64,000 nt of DNA from JBGRQA01 sp041725895. GTDB taxonomy: Bacteria; Bacteroidota; Bacteroidia; Bacteroidales; Marinifilaceae. The translations under genes and the position numbers were made by a program. The notes below the pieces were generated by a model. It did not search any database. It saw nothing but the letters and a program-made list of their open reading frames with translations, and had not been told where the DNA came from. Shown piece after piece: positions 1 to 7,970 of this stretch. Position 1 is the first letter of the stretch. Every line of letters begins with the position of its first letter. Where the stretch lies: NCBI GenBank assembly GCA_041725895.1, contig JBGRQA010000023.1, forward strand, positions 34,422 to 98,421, in the 5' to 3' direction.

Positions 1-1714
1 CCAAAGTTTCGGGAATTTCAATCACATGATCGGCCATTTTACGAATTACGGTATCACCTTCGGTAACAACAGCAATCACGTGTCCCTTACGTGCTTTCAC
101 CTCCTGAATATTGCTTACGATTTTCTCGTAAGACTTATCCTTGGTAGCCACAACGAATACAGGCATTTGCTCGTCAATCAAAGCAATAGGACCATGCTTC
201 ATTTCCGCAGCAGGATAACCTTCCGCATGGATATAAGAAATTTCTTTCAACTTCAGCGCTCCTTCCAGGGCTACGGGGAACAGGAATCCACGTCCAAGAT
301 ACAGAGCATTTGTAGCATTCATATATTGTGCTGACAAGTCTTTGATCATTTCTTCCTTATCCAGAATTAACTGAATTTTTCCAGGAAGCTTGGCAAACTC
401 CTGAATCAAGGCATGATACTCGTCTTTTGGAAGAGTCCCTTTTCGGTAACCCACCAACATAGCCATCATGGTTAAAACAGTAACCTGTGCGGTAAATGCT
501 TTGGTTGAAGCTACCCCGATTTCAGGCCCTGCATGAGTATATACTCCTGCATGAGTCTCTCTTGGGATACTTGAACCCACCACATTACATACGCCCAATA
601 CTGTTGCTCCAGCCTCTTTTGCCAACTTAATAGCGGCTAATGTATCTGCTGTTTCCCCACTTTGGCTTATAGCAAGTACAATATCGTCTTCAAAAATTAC
701 AGGATTACGGTAACGGAATTCAGATGCATATTCTACCTCCACAGGGATACGTGCATATTCTTCGAAAAGATATTCCCCAACCACACCGGCATGCCAGGAG
801 GTTCCGCAACCAATAATCAGAATTCTGCGGGCATTTACCAATTTAGGAATTACCTCGTTGATTCCACCCAAGAAGATTTCGTTGGATTTTGTTGAAACAC
901 GACCTCGGATGGTATCATGAATAGAATGAACCTGCTCAAAAATTTCTTTCAGCATGAAATGTTCATACCCTCCTTTTTCAATTTTTTCAATGTCCAGATC
1001 CAGCTTCTGAATATGGGGAGTCAGCATATCATTTTGAATGGTTTTTAATGTCAGCTCATCTCTTTTAATAATGGCCACATCATCATCATTCAAATAGATT
1101 ACACTTTGAGTGTATTCAACAATTGGAGTCGCATCTGAAGCTAAAAAATATTCACCGTTTCCAACACCAACTACAAGAGGACTACCTTTACGAGCAGCGA
1201 TCAACTGATCCGGTTCGTCCTTACAAATTACAACCAAACCATAGGCACCTACAACCTTGGTTAAAGCCAAACGAACAGCTATATCTGCAGTAACCTGTCC
1301 TTTCATATAGATGTATTCAATCAAATTAGCCAACACCTCTGTGTCAGTTTCACTTGAAAAAGAATACCCCCGATTAATCAATTTCTCCCGCAAGAGAGCG
1401 TAATTCTCAATGATACCATTGTGAATAATCACAAACTTACCATTCATGGACTGATGTGGGTGAGCATTCTCATCATTGGGTTCCCCGTGGGTTGCCCAAC
1501 GTGTATGGCCAATCCCCATACTCCCTGAAATATCATGCCCTTTCACATGATCTTCCAAATCCTGAACCTTCCCTTTGCATTTGAATACGCGAGAATCTCC
1601 ATTCGAAAGAGCAACTCCGGCAGAATCGTACCCTCGATACTCCAGTCGCTTCAATCCATTTATCAAGATGGGGTAAGCCTCCTTACCTCCAATATAACCT
1701 ACAATACCACACAT
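1..1714 (-). CDS. glmS: Glutamine--fructose-6-phosphate aminotransferase (isomerising), C-terminus cut by window edge
   Basis: Makes glucosamine-6-phosphate from fructose-6-phosphate and glutamine, the first committed step to UDP-GlcNAc for peptidoglycan and LPS. Reading from the ATG at 1714 gives MCGIVGYIGGK, so Cys2 is exposed as the N-terminal glutaminase nucleophile after Met removal. The Ntn-hydrolase glutaminase domain is followed by two SIS (sugar isomerase) domains, with a typical SQSGETADT phosphosugar-binding loop. About 571 residues are present; the family has about 610, so roughly 40 C-terminal residues lie outside the window. It starts 7 nt after the stop of the DUF4270 gene, which implies co-transcription with the two upstream genes. 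There is no sign of the glmS ribozyme, which is expected in this phylum. Confidence 0.96.
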   Translation of the reverse strand, partial: MCGIVGYIGGKEAYPILINGLKRLEYRGYDSAGVALSNGDSRVFKCKGKVQDLEDHVKGHDISGSMGIGHTRWATHGEPNDENAHPHQSMNGKFVIIHNGIIENYALLREKLINRGYSFSSETDTEVLANLIEYIYMKGQVTADIAVRLALTKVVGAYGLVVICKDEPDQLIAARKGSPLVVGVGNGEYFLASDATPIVEYTQSVIYLNDDDVAIIKRDELTLKTIQNDMLTPHIQKLDLDIEKIEKGGYEHFMLKEIFEQVHSIHDTIRGRVSTKSNEIFLGGINEVIPKLVNARRILIIGCGTSWHAGVVGEYLFEEYARIPVEVEYASEFRYRNPVIFEDDIVLAISQSGETADTLAAIKLAKEAGATVLGVCNVVGSSIPRETHAGVYTHAGPEIGVASTKAFTAQVTVLTMMAMLVGYRKGTLPKDEYHALIQEFAKLPGKIQLILDKEEMIKDLSAQYMNATNALYLGRGFLFPVALEGALKLKEISYIHAEGYPAAEMKHGPIALIDEQMPVFVVATKDKSYEKIVSNIQEVKARKGHVIAVVTEGDTVIRKMADHVIEIPETL

Positions 1715-1721
1715 AATAATT

Positions 1722-3212
1722 CTATAATTTTGTATAAGTTAGAGTCAACTTAATTCGTTTTTCTTCTTTTGGATCTCCAACTTTAGGATTCTCAACAACT
1801 ACGCTTCGCGGATTGCTACTGCTTCCTGCTGTACGAATAATCAATCCGTTATCAAGCTTATCCTCATTGTCCACAATCTCTTGCAAGTAATTTTGAATAT
1901 TAAACACATATTCCTTTTCCTTAGAGGAATAGAATCCATTCACCAACAAAGGAGATATCTCACTATCAGGAAGAGCAATTTCATTCCCTTCATCATCAAG
2001 TGCAAAAATTTCAAGGCGCAAAGGCACATCCAGGGTATCTACAACCGACAACCTTAAACTGGCTTTGTTTATGGCAATTTTACCTTTCTCCTTCAGGTAA
2101 TCGTTCAAGCCTTCGGCCTGTATCTTTATTTTGGAACCTAACATCCCCTGGGCGTAAACAACATCACCCTCCTGGTCTGTCTTATCAAAAAACTGCTCTA
2201 TGTCGGCTCCGGCCTGATCGTGTTCAAATCGGTTCAAACGGATGGAAAAGTCTTGAACTCTGAAACCATATTCATAGGTAGGGTAGGAAACAAAAGTAGC
2301 TTCCTTATAAATGCCATCCCCATCCTTGTCTTCATAGTATTTAGTTTCCGTCTTTTTCTCTTCGTTCCTATAGCTTAAGTGGAAACGAATTCCGGAACGG
2401 GCTGCCTTTTGAGACAATACACTGAATTCATATATGGCACCTTTGCCTTCCGGTGACTCCGTCTCAACATAAATCCCTTTAAAGAAGTTCAAAAAAGCTT
2501 CCGAACTACTAAAGTGAGTCTTATCAGCATTTTTAAAATACTCAACAACATCTTGCTTCAAAGGAATTCGCAATTGTAATTCTTCCACCCGAATGGTATC
2601 AAATTTAAGCAAAGGCAATTTGCTCGTATCCTTTACAACAACCTTTCCATCAACAAGAGTTTCAAATTTGAATGTTTTTGTCGTATCGAGATTTACTTTA
2701 TCTCCTCTCATCACATCAACGAGAGAAGTTTTATTAAAATCCATACTTGCAATCTCTGTCTTTAGAGAAGGACGAAAATCCTCTGGATAATTTGTTTGTA
2801 AATCCAGAGGATTGTTAATCTCGTATACACGAATTTTTTGATTAGCAAGACTATCTCCTATCATACCTTTGAAATAAAGGACCACAAAAGCCGAATCAAC
2901 TTGTAGGGTATCTAAAGGAGACCCTTGCATCAATCTCAGTTGAGATACAAAACCTGCTTTTGAGGCACCAAATTTTTCACTGTTAACTCCTCCTGCCAAA
3001 AGAGTATTTGCTTCTTTGGGCAAAAAAGATTCATCGGAAAGGGTATAGGCCTTAAAGCTAAGTCCACTATCGGAATCGACATCAATTCTATCTTTTTTCA
3101 ATAAATCGGAACCGATAATGGGTTCATCTTCGCTACAGCTTACCATACCTACCGCTACCATAAACAGGAAAACGGGCAGGGCTAGTTTTGAGAGATACTT
3201 CTTACTAATCAA
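1722..3212 (-). CDS. DUF4270 family lipoprotein
   Basis: A 496-residue exported protein of the Bacteroidota-restricted DUF4270 family; its function is unknown to me. The N-terminus is a lipoprotein signal: basic start, hydrophobic stretch, then GMVSC with Cys at about residue 26, followed by an acidic SEDEP segment. The rest is predominantly beta and polar. The start codon is TTG at 3212; an in-frame TAA lies 24 nt upstream and no ATG precedes the signal peptide, so TTG is the best start. It sits 32 nt downstream of the GT5-like gene and 7 nt upstream of glmS in one minus-strand unit. From memory, the pairing with a short glycogen-synthase-like protein recurs in the phylum, which hints at a role in envelope or carbohydrate metabolism. 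That role is inference. Confidence 0.85.
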   Translation of the reverse strand: MISKKYLSKLALPVFLFMVAVGMVSCSEDEPIIGSDLLKKDRIDVDSDSGLSFKAYTLSDESFLPKEANTLLAGGVNSEKFGASKAGFVSQLRLMQGSPLDTLQVDSAFVVLYFKGMIGDSLANQKIRVYEINNPLDLQTNYPEDFRPSLKTEIASMDFNKTSLVDVMRGDKVNLDTTKTFKFETLVDGKVVVKDTSKLPLLKFDTIRVEELQLRIPLKQDVVEYFKNADKTHFSSSEAFLNFFKGIYVETESPEGKGAIYEFSVLSQKAARSGIRFHLSYRNEEKKTETKYYEDKDGDGIYKEATFVSYPTYEYGFRVQDFSIRLNRFEHDQAGADIEQFFDKTDQEGDVVYAQGMLGSKIKIQAEGLNDYLKEKGKIAINKASLRLSVVDTLDVPLRLEIFALDDEGNEIALPDSEISPLLVNGFYSSKEKEYVFNIQNYLQEIVDNEDKLDNGLIIRTAGSSSNPRSVVVENPKVGDPKEEKRIKLTLTYTKL

Positions 3213-3244
3213 ATCTGATGAATTTAGAATGCGTTACTAATCAT

Positions 3245-4054
3245 TTATTTTGACAACAAACTGTCGTAGAATTCAGAATATGCACTTACGTACTCCTCCT
3301 TGTTTTGGTATTCCAAGAATGGTTTACCGGAAGCTTTCACGTACTCCAATAATTCTGTATTAATGGATGGACTTCCCAAAATCACACCATCTGCCTGGTC
3401 AATCGCCAACTTGTTCAAAGTAACGTAGGTCGGTTCTGTCAAAACCTCCACATCGGAATCCTCGACCCCTTCAATTTTTACCTTATTTATAAATTCCTTC
3501 GAAAATGGAGTTTCAAACTCTTCATCGTAGATGGAAAGTACCACTTTGGAATTAGAAAATAAAGGATCTTCGTTGAAAGATTTCTTCAAATATAGCGGAA
3601 CTAATCCCGTAAACCAACCCTGACAGTGAACTACATCAGGTGCCCATCTTAATTTTTTTACTGTTTCCAGAACCCCCCTTGCAAAGAAAATTGCTCGCTC
3701 GTCATTATCTTCAAAAGTTTTGCCATCTTCATCCAGCAACATCTGCTTGCGATGAAAATAATCTTCATTATCGATAAAATAAACTTGCATACGGGCTGCT
3801 TGAATCGAAGCAACTTTAATAATTAACGGATGATCAGTATCATCGATAATTAGGTTCATTCCAGACAAACGAATCACCTCATGCAATTGATTTCGTCTCT
3901 CGTTGATACAACCATAACGAGGCATAAAAGTGCGAATCTCTTTACCTTTTTCTTGAATTCCCTGGGGCAGGTATCGTCCGATTTGAGACATTTCGGATTC
4001 AGGAAGGTAAGGGGTAATTTCCTGGGAGACAAACAGTACTTTTGTTTTTTCCAT
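3245..4054 (-). CDS. Half-length glycogen/starch synthase-like protein (GT5 N-terminal domain only)
   Basis: 269 residues resembling only the N-terminal Rossmann domain of GT5 glycogen synthases: the start has KVLFVSQEITPY, and VVHCQGWFTGLVPLYLK matches the family's 'D-x-H-x-HDW' region with the histidine-tryptophan spacing preserved. Full-length bacterial GlgA has about 480 residues; the C-terminal GT-B half is absent and no second half follows. The ADP-glucose-binding K-x-G-G-L segment expected just after E-x-x-P is replaced by LPESEMS (about residues 18-23). The protein is therefore unlikely to be a normal glycogen synthase. Annotation pipelines commonly label it 'glycogen/starch synthase'. 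It is the first gene of the DUF4270-glmS unit and is divergent from panC across about 255 nt. The true role is unknown. Confidence 0.8.
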   Translation of the reverse strand: MEKTKVLFVSQEITPYLPESEMSQIGRYLPQGIQEKGKEIRTFMPRYGCINERRNQLHEVIRLSGMNLIIDDTDHPLIIKVASIQAARMQVYFIDNEDYFHRKQMLLDEDGKTFEDNDERAIFFARGVLETVKKLRWAPDVVHCQGWFTGLVPLYLKKSFNEDPLFSNSKVVLSIYDEEFETPFSKEFINKVKIEGVEDSDVEVLTEPTYVTLNKLAIDQADGVILGSPSINTELLEYVKASGKPFLEYQNKEEYVSAYSEFYDSLLSK

Positions 4055-4309
4055 ATAGTCGCTTATTTAATACAGATTATCTGGGCAAAATTAATAAAAA
4101 TAATTAATAATCCCTTTTCGCCAAGCACCTTAAAACTCCTACAAAACAATTATATGCGCAGAATATTTTAATTGTATGCATATATTTCCTTTATTTGCAA
4201 ATTAAACCCTACCCGAAAGAGATACGGCAAAAGGAACATTTTTTACAACTCTATTGTTTTGTTCATCCGCCAAATCCCAAAGGTATTAGGAATACTTTAT
4301 CAAAAATCA

Positions 4310-5155
4310 ATGAAAGTAATCAAGTTGATTCCCGAGTTACAAGAGCAACTGGGAAAAATACGCAAAGAAGGAAAGAGCATTGGCTTGGTTCCTACCATGG
4401 GTGCCTTGCATAAGGGACACATTTCTCTGGTAGAACAGTCGGTTCGGGAAAATGATTATACAGTAGTAAGTATTTTTGTGAACCCAACCCAGTTCAATAA
4501 TCCTAACGATTTGAAAACCTATCCCAGAACCCTGGAAGAGGATCTGGAAAAGCTCCAATTGGCCAAGGCCGATTTCATTTTTGTTCCAACTGTAGAGGAA
4601 ATGTACCCCGAGCCAGATACAAGGCAATTCAACTTTGGCCCTCTCGAACAGGTAATGGAAGGCAAACATCGCCCCGGTCATTTTAATGGTGTAGCTCAAA
4701 TTGTAAGCAAACTATTCGCCATTACGGAACCCCATAAAGCTTATTTTGGTCAAAAAGATTTCCAACAAGTTGCTGTTATAAAACAGATGGTGAAAGATTT
4801 AGAGATGCCATTGGAAATTGTTGCATGCCCCATTATTCGTGAAAAAGACGGACTTGCAATGAGTTCCCGAAATATGCTTTTACAACCCGATGAGCGAAAA
4901 AATGCAAGTCATATATCACAAACTTTGGCCAAAGCTTGTAACTTAGTGGCCGATTTGAGTGTAGAAGAGCTCAAACAATGGGTAATTGAGGAAGTCAACA
5001 AAAACCCTTATCTTGAGGTGGAATATTTTGAAATTGTTGATGATACCTACCTACAACCTGTTGCCAACTGGAGTGATAACAGCATCAAAGTAGGGTGCAT
5101 TACCGTACAAGTAGGAAAAGTTCGACTAATTGATAATATTACGTTTAAAATTTAG
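4310..5155 (+). CDS. panC: Pantothenate synthetase
   Basis: Condenses pantoate and beta-alanine with ATP to give pantothenate, the CoA precursor. The sequence has the nucleotidyltransferase signature PTMGALHKGHISL (His34 and His37 form the HxGH motif), FVNPTQFN, GKHRPGHFNGVA, FGQKDFQQ, and MSSRN near the KMSKS-like site. The open frame extends 46 codons upstream, but ATG at 4310 gives a 281-residue protein, the family's standard length, and places the HxGH motif correctly, so I chose that start. It is followed 11 nt later by panD, forming a pantothenate operon. Confidence 0.96.
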   Translation: MKVIKLIPELQEQLGKIRKEGKSIGLVPTMGALHKGHISLVEQSVRENDYTVVSIFVNPTQFNNPNDLKTYPRTLEEDLEKLQLAKADFIFVPTVEEMYPEPDTRQFNFGPLEQVMEGKHRPGHFNGVAQIVSKLFAITEPHKAYFGQKDFQQVAVIKQMVKDLEMPLEIVACPIIREKDGLAMSSRNMLLQPDERKNASHISQTLAKACNLVADLSVEELKQWVIEEVNKNPYLEVEYFEIVDDTYLQPVANWSDNSIKVGCITVQVGKVRLIDNITFKI

Positions 5156-5166
5156 CTTGAGGCGCT

Positions 5167-5517
5167 ATGAATATTGAAGTTTGTAAATCCAAAATCCATA
5201 AAGTTACCGTTACCAATGCGGATCTTCAATACGTTGGAAGCATTACCATTGACGAAGATCTGATGGATGCCGCAAATTTAATTGAGAATGAAAAGGTTCA
5301 AGTGGTAAACATCAACAACGGGGAACGTCTGGAAACCTACGTTATCAGAGGAGAAAGAGGTTCAGGAACCATTTGCCTAAACGGCCCTGCTGCACGAAAA
5401 TGCGCCGTAGGTGACGTAGTCATCATCATTTCGTATGCTTCAATGGATTTTGAAGAAGCGAAAAGTTTCGAACCAAGACTGGTTTTTCCGGATGCTGACA
5501 CCAATCAACTAATCTAA
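5167..5517 (+). CDS. panD: Aspartate 1-decarboxylase (pyruvoyl enzyme)
   Basis: Makes beta-alanine from aspartate for PanC. The sequence has the autocatalytic cleavage site Tyr22-Val-Gly24-Ser25 (YVGS), where Ser25 becomes the pyruvoyl group; upstream K9 and H11 (SKIHKVTVT) and the later GERGSG, LNGPAAR and GDVVIIISYA match the double-psi barrel family. The length of 116 residues is normal. It lies 11 nt behind panC and is followed by a clear hairpin terminator, so panCD form a two-gene unit. Confidence 0.96.
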   Translation: MNIEVCKSKIHKVTVTNADLQYVGSITIDEDLMDAANLIENEKVQVVNINNGERLETYVIRGERGSGTICLNGPAARKCAVGDVVIIISYASMDFEEAKSFEPRLVFPDADTNQLI

Positions 5518-5539
5518 GGAAACTGAAATATCCAATTGT

Positions 5540-5573
5540 ATGGGGGCTGTACTTTTTGTTCAGCCCCATTTTA
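5540..5573 (+). terminator. Intrinsic terminator after panCD
   Basis: GGGGCTG (5543-5549) pairs with CAGCCCC (5561-5567) around an 11-nt U-rich loop, with flanking A/T pairs and a TTTTAT tail. It lies 25 nt after the panD stop. Confidence 0.75.
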
Positions 5574-5622
5574 TGTTATACCTGTTTGATTATTTATTAA
5601 CTTCAAACAAAAAAAACAAAGC

Positions 5623-6126
5623 ATGGACCACCTAGAACATATCAAATCAAAAATATTCTCAAACAAGGAAGATGCTATAGGCAACCTACAATTGTGGAGA
5701 TTTAAGGACGAAAAAATTGTTTTCACCAATGGATGTTTCGATCTGATTCACAGAGGACATCTGGAATATATGGCACAAACCGCTTCATTGGGGACAAAAT
5801 TGGTTATCGGGCTAAATACCGACACTTCAGTACAACGCCTGAAAGGTCCGCAACGCCCTATCAACGACGAATACTCCCGCGCCCTGCTATTGGCATCGCT
5901 GAAATTTGTAGACATGGTTATTCTTTTTGATGAAGAGACTCCCTATGATTTAATTCAATTCGTTCAGCCCGACATCCTGGTTAAGGGAAGCGATTACCAG
6001 GCCGAAGACATAGTAGGCTACGACATCGTCAAAGCAAAAGGAGGAGAAATCAAAACCATAGACTTCATCGAGGGTTTTTCCTCTACCGGAATTATTAACA
6101 GAATTAAATCCACATCAGAATCCTAA
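5623..6126 (+). CDS. rfaE2: D-glycero-beta-D-manno-heptose 1-phosphate adenylyltransferase
   Basis: Adds AMP to heptose-1-phosphate in the ADP-heptose pathway that supplies LPS inner core. The cytidylyltransferase-fold signature FTNGCFDLIHRGH (His43, His46) is followed by IGLNTDTSVQRLKG and the C-terminal FSSTGI motif, which match HldE C-terminal/RfaE2 proteins. At 167 residues it is the stand-alone form without the kinase half. It starts 105 nt after panD, beyond a terminator, and is 12 nt upstream of radA, with which it is probably co-transcribed. Confidence 0.92.
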   Translation: MDHLEHIKSKIFSNKEDAIGNLQLWRFKDEKIVFTNGCFDLIHRGHLEYMAQTASLGTKLVIGLNTDTSVQRLKGPQRPINDEYSRALLLASLKFVDMVILFDEETPYDLIQFVQPDILVKGSDYQAEDIVGYDIVKAKGGEIKTIDFIEGFSSTGIINRIKSTSES

Positions 6127-6138
6127 TCCCCCTCTACT

Positions 6139-7500
6139 ATGGCCAAGACCAAAATTGCCTTTTTCTGCCAGAATTGTGGGGTAGAATCTCCCAAATGGGT
6201 GGGCAAATGTCCTTCCTGCGGAGAGTGGAACACCTATGTGGAAGAGAAAGTCGTAAAGACAAAAAAACAAGTTAGTAACACTCTCGTTTCAAGCAACTCT
6301 AAACCAATGAAGGTTTCAGAAATTGCAGCCTCGGAGGAGAAACGAATCGATACCAACAACAAGGAACTCAACCGGGTTTTAGGAGGAGGCCTCGTCCCTG
6401 GATCCATGGTTTTGATAGGGGGTGAACCCGGAATTGGCAAATCCACCATGGCTCTTCAGATCGCACTTAGTCTTAAAAGTCAAACCACCCTTTACATTTC
6501 AGGTGAAGAAAGTGCCCAACAAATTAAACTAAGAGCCAACCGTCTGAATGGGAAAAATGACAATTGTTTGGTTTTGAGCGAAACATCACTGGAAAAGATT
6601 TTCACTCATATTCAAAATATCGTTCCCAATATTATTGTTATCGACTCCATTCAAACCCTCGCTACGGACACATTGGAAGCCTCTCCGGGTAGTATTTCTC
6701 AAATTCGGGAGTGCACTACGCAATTGCTCCGTTATGCAAAAGAAAGTGCCACCCCAATTCTGATTATTGGTCATATTACAAAAGATGGAAACCTGGCCGG
6801 CCCAAAAATTCTAGAACACATTGTTGATACAGTTTTGCAATTCGAAGGAGATCAGAACCACATGTACCGTATCCTACGATCAGCAAAAAATAGATTCGGT
6901 TCTACTTCCGAGATGGGAATCTATGAGATGCAAAACAATGGCCTAAGGGAAGTCAGCAATCCTTCTGAATTGCTACTCTCCGAGAACGAAGAACCCTTAA
7001 GTGGTGTCGCCATATCAGCCACCATTGAAGGCCTACGCCCCTTCCTGATCGAGGTTCAGGCCCTGGTGAGTTCGGCAGCTTATGGAACTCCTCAACGTTC
7101 TTCCACCGGGTTTGATCTACGACGATTGAACATGCTGCTTGCTGTCCTGGAAAAACGAGCTGGCTTTCGACTGACCACAAAAGATGTATTTCTCAATATA
7201 GCCGGAGGCATTAAAGTTAACGATCCGGCAATAGATCTCTCAGTCATAATTTCCGTTCTTTCATCCAACATGGATATTGCTATTCCCCGACATGTTTGTT
7301 TTGCGGGAGAAATCGGTCTTTCCGGAGAAATCCGATCAGTAAATCGAATTGATCAAAGGATAGGGGAAGCAGAGAAACTTGGTTTCAAACAAATATTTGT
7401 TCCCAAAAACAACCGAAAAGGTTTGGATACAACAAAACACAAAATTAAAATCCATTTTGTAAGCAAAGTCAGCGAAGTATTTAAGACCCTATTCGGTTAA
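6139..7500 (+). CDS. radA: DNA repair protein RadA (Sms)
   Basis: A RecA-family ATPase that promotes branch migration of recombination intermediates. Domains in order: N-terminal C4 zinc finger (Cys10, Cys13, Cys24, Cys27), Walker A GGEPGIGKS near residues 93-101, Walker B-like IIVIDSIQT, the RadA-specific KNRFGS motif near residue 252, and a Lon-protease-like C-terminal domain (SVIISVLSS through AGEIGLSGEIR). At 453 residues it is full length. It follows rfaE2 by 12 nt; a bidirectional hairpin 20-50 nt downstream ends the transcript. Confidence 0.96.
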   Translation: MAKTKIAFFCQNCGVESPKWVGKCPSCGEWNTYVEEKVVKTKKQVSNTLVSSNSKPMKVSEIAASEEKRIDTNNKELNRVLGGGLVPGSMVLIGGEPGIGKSTMALQIALSLKSQTTLYISGEESAQQIKLRANRLNGKNDNCLVLSETSLEKIFTHIQNIVPNIIVIDSIQTLATDTLEASPGSISQIRECTTQLLRYAKESATPILIIGHITKDGNLAGPKILEHIVDTVLQFEGDQNHMYRILRSAKNRFGSTSEMGIYEMQNNGLREVSNPSELLLSENEEPLSGVAISATIEGLRPFLIEVQALVSSAAYGTPQRSSTGFDLRRLNMLLAVLEKRAGFRLTTKDVFLNIAGGIKVNDPAIDLSVIISVLSSNMDIAIPRHVCFAGEIGLSGEIRSVNRIDQRIGEAEKLGFKQIFVPKNNRKGLDTTKHKIKIHFVSKVSEVFKTLFG

Positions 7501-7521
7501 AAGCTCCCCATTAACAATCGT

Positions 7522-7561
7522 AAAAAAAAAAGGCCAGAGAAAAAACTCCGGCCTTCTTTTT
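7522..7561. terminator. Bidirectional intrinsic terminator between radA (+) and the cobalamin riboswitch (-)
   Basis: AGGCCAGAG (7531-7539) pairs with CTCCGGCCT (7546-7554), with one G-U pair and an A-run on one side and a T-run on the other. On the plus strand it closes radA. On the minus strand the stem is followed by ten consecutive T residues, so a transcript started at the riboswitch ends here. Confidence 0.85.
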
Positions 7562-7649
7562 ACAGTTACTATTAGAAAAGGAAACACCCCACAAGGCGCC
7601 TCCCAATAGCTTCGGAAAAATGAAAGAATTCGTTATGGCATAAAATTCT

Positions 7650-7860
7650 TTTGCTTTTTCACCCGAAAGCTGACATTCACTTCAGGCAGGTCTTCTGGCT
7701 TATTCCAATCTTTAGATACCTTCCCATCCTAACCAGACAGTGGTTTCGTTTACCAAAGACATAGATCCGAATCCCGGACCGGAAAATACAGCTGCGGGGA
7801 CAGCTCCTGAATTCAACAGGATTCCCTATTATTTCAAAAAAATGAAACCTGAAATTTCTT
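7650..7860 (-). ncRNA. Adenosylcobalamin (B12) riboswitch without a downstream gene
   Basis: Read on the minus strand, the region contains the hallmark blocks of the class I cobalamin aptamer in the right order: AGGTTTC near the 5' end, ATAGGGAATCC, the B12 box GAGCTGTCCCCGCAGCTGTA, GGATGGGAAGG, and AAGCCAGAAGACCTGCC close to the 3' end (7682-7700). The closing P1 (TTCA/TGAA) and a following GCTTT/AAAGC hairpin (7653-7670) are visible. Such elements repress B12 transport or synthesis genes. Here no minus-strand ORF of any size follows: the strand runs 90-130 nt to a strong terminator at 7522-7561 and then meets the 3' end of radA. It is either a relic of a lost gene or makes a small regulated RNA. 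Confidence 0.9.
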
Positions 7861-7873
7861 CTACAATTTTACA

Positions 7874-7904
7874 CAAAATTACGGTAAAATACAACAGACA
7901 GAAA
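7874..7904 (-). promoter_or_regulatory. Candidate Bacteroidota promoter for the riboswitch RNA
   Basis: On the minus strand a perfect TAnnTTTG -7 box (TAATTTTG, 7874-7881) lies just upstream of the aptamer, with a TTTC, close to the TTTG -33 consensus, about 19 nt further up. Transcription would start near 7866, a few nt before the aptamer begins, so the riboswitch appears to have its own promoter. Confidence 0.5.
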
Positions 7905-7908
7905 ACAC

Positions 7909-7942
7909 AACGGGGCTGTCAATATATTTGACAACCCCGTTC
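7909..7942 (-). terminator. Intrinsic terminator of the PBP gene
   Basis: CGGGGCTGTCAA (7911-7922) and TTGACAACCCCG (7928-7939) form a 12-bp stem that is fully paired, with one G-U, on the minus strand. It lies 32 nt after the stop of the penicillin-binding protein gene and separates it from the riboswitch. Confidence 0.75.
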
Positions 7943-7970
7943 AATACAATTCTATTTTATCAGGATAGAC

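Noticed and set aside
7740..7931. 63-codon plus-strand frame across the cobalamin riboswitch
   Set aside because: It is antisense to the aptamer blocks and has no ribosome-binding site or protein-like composition.
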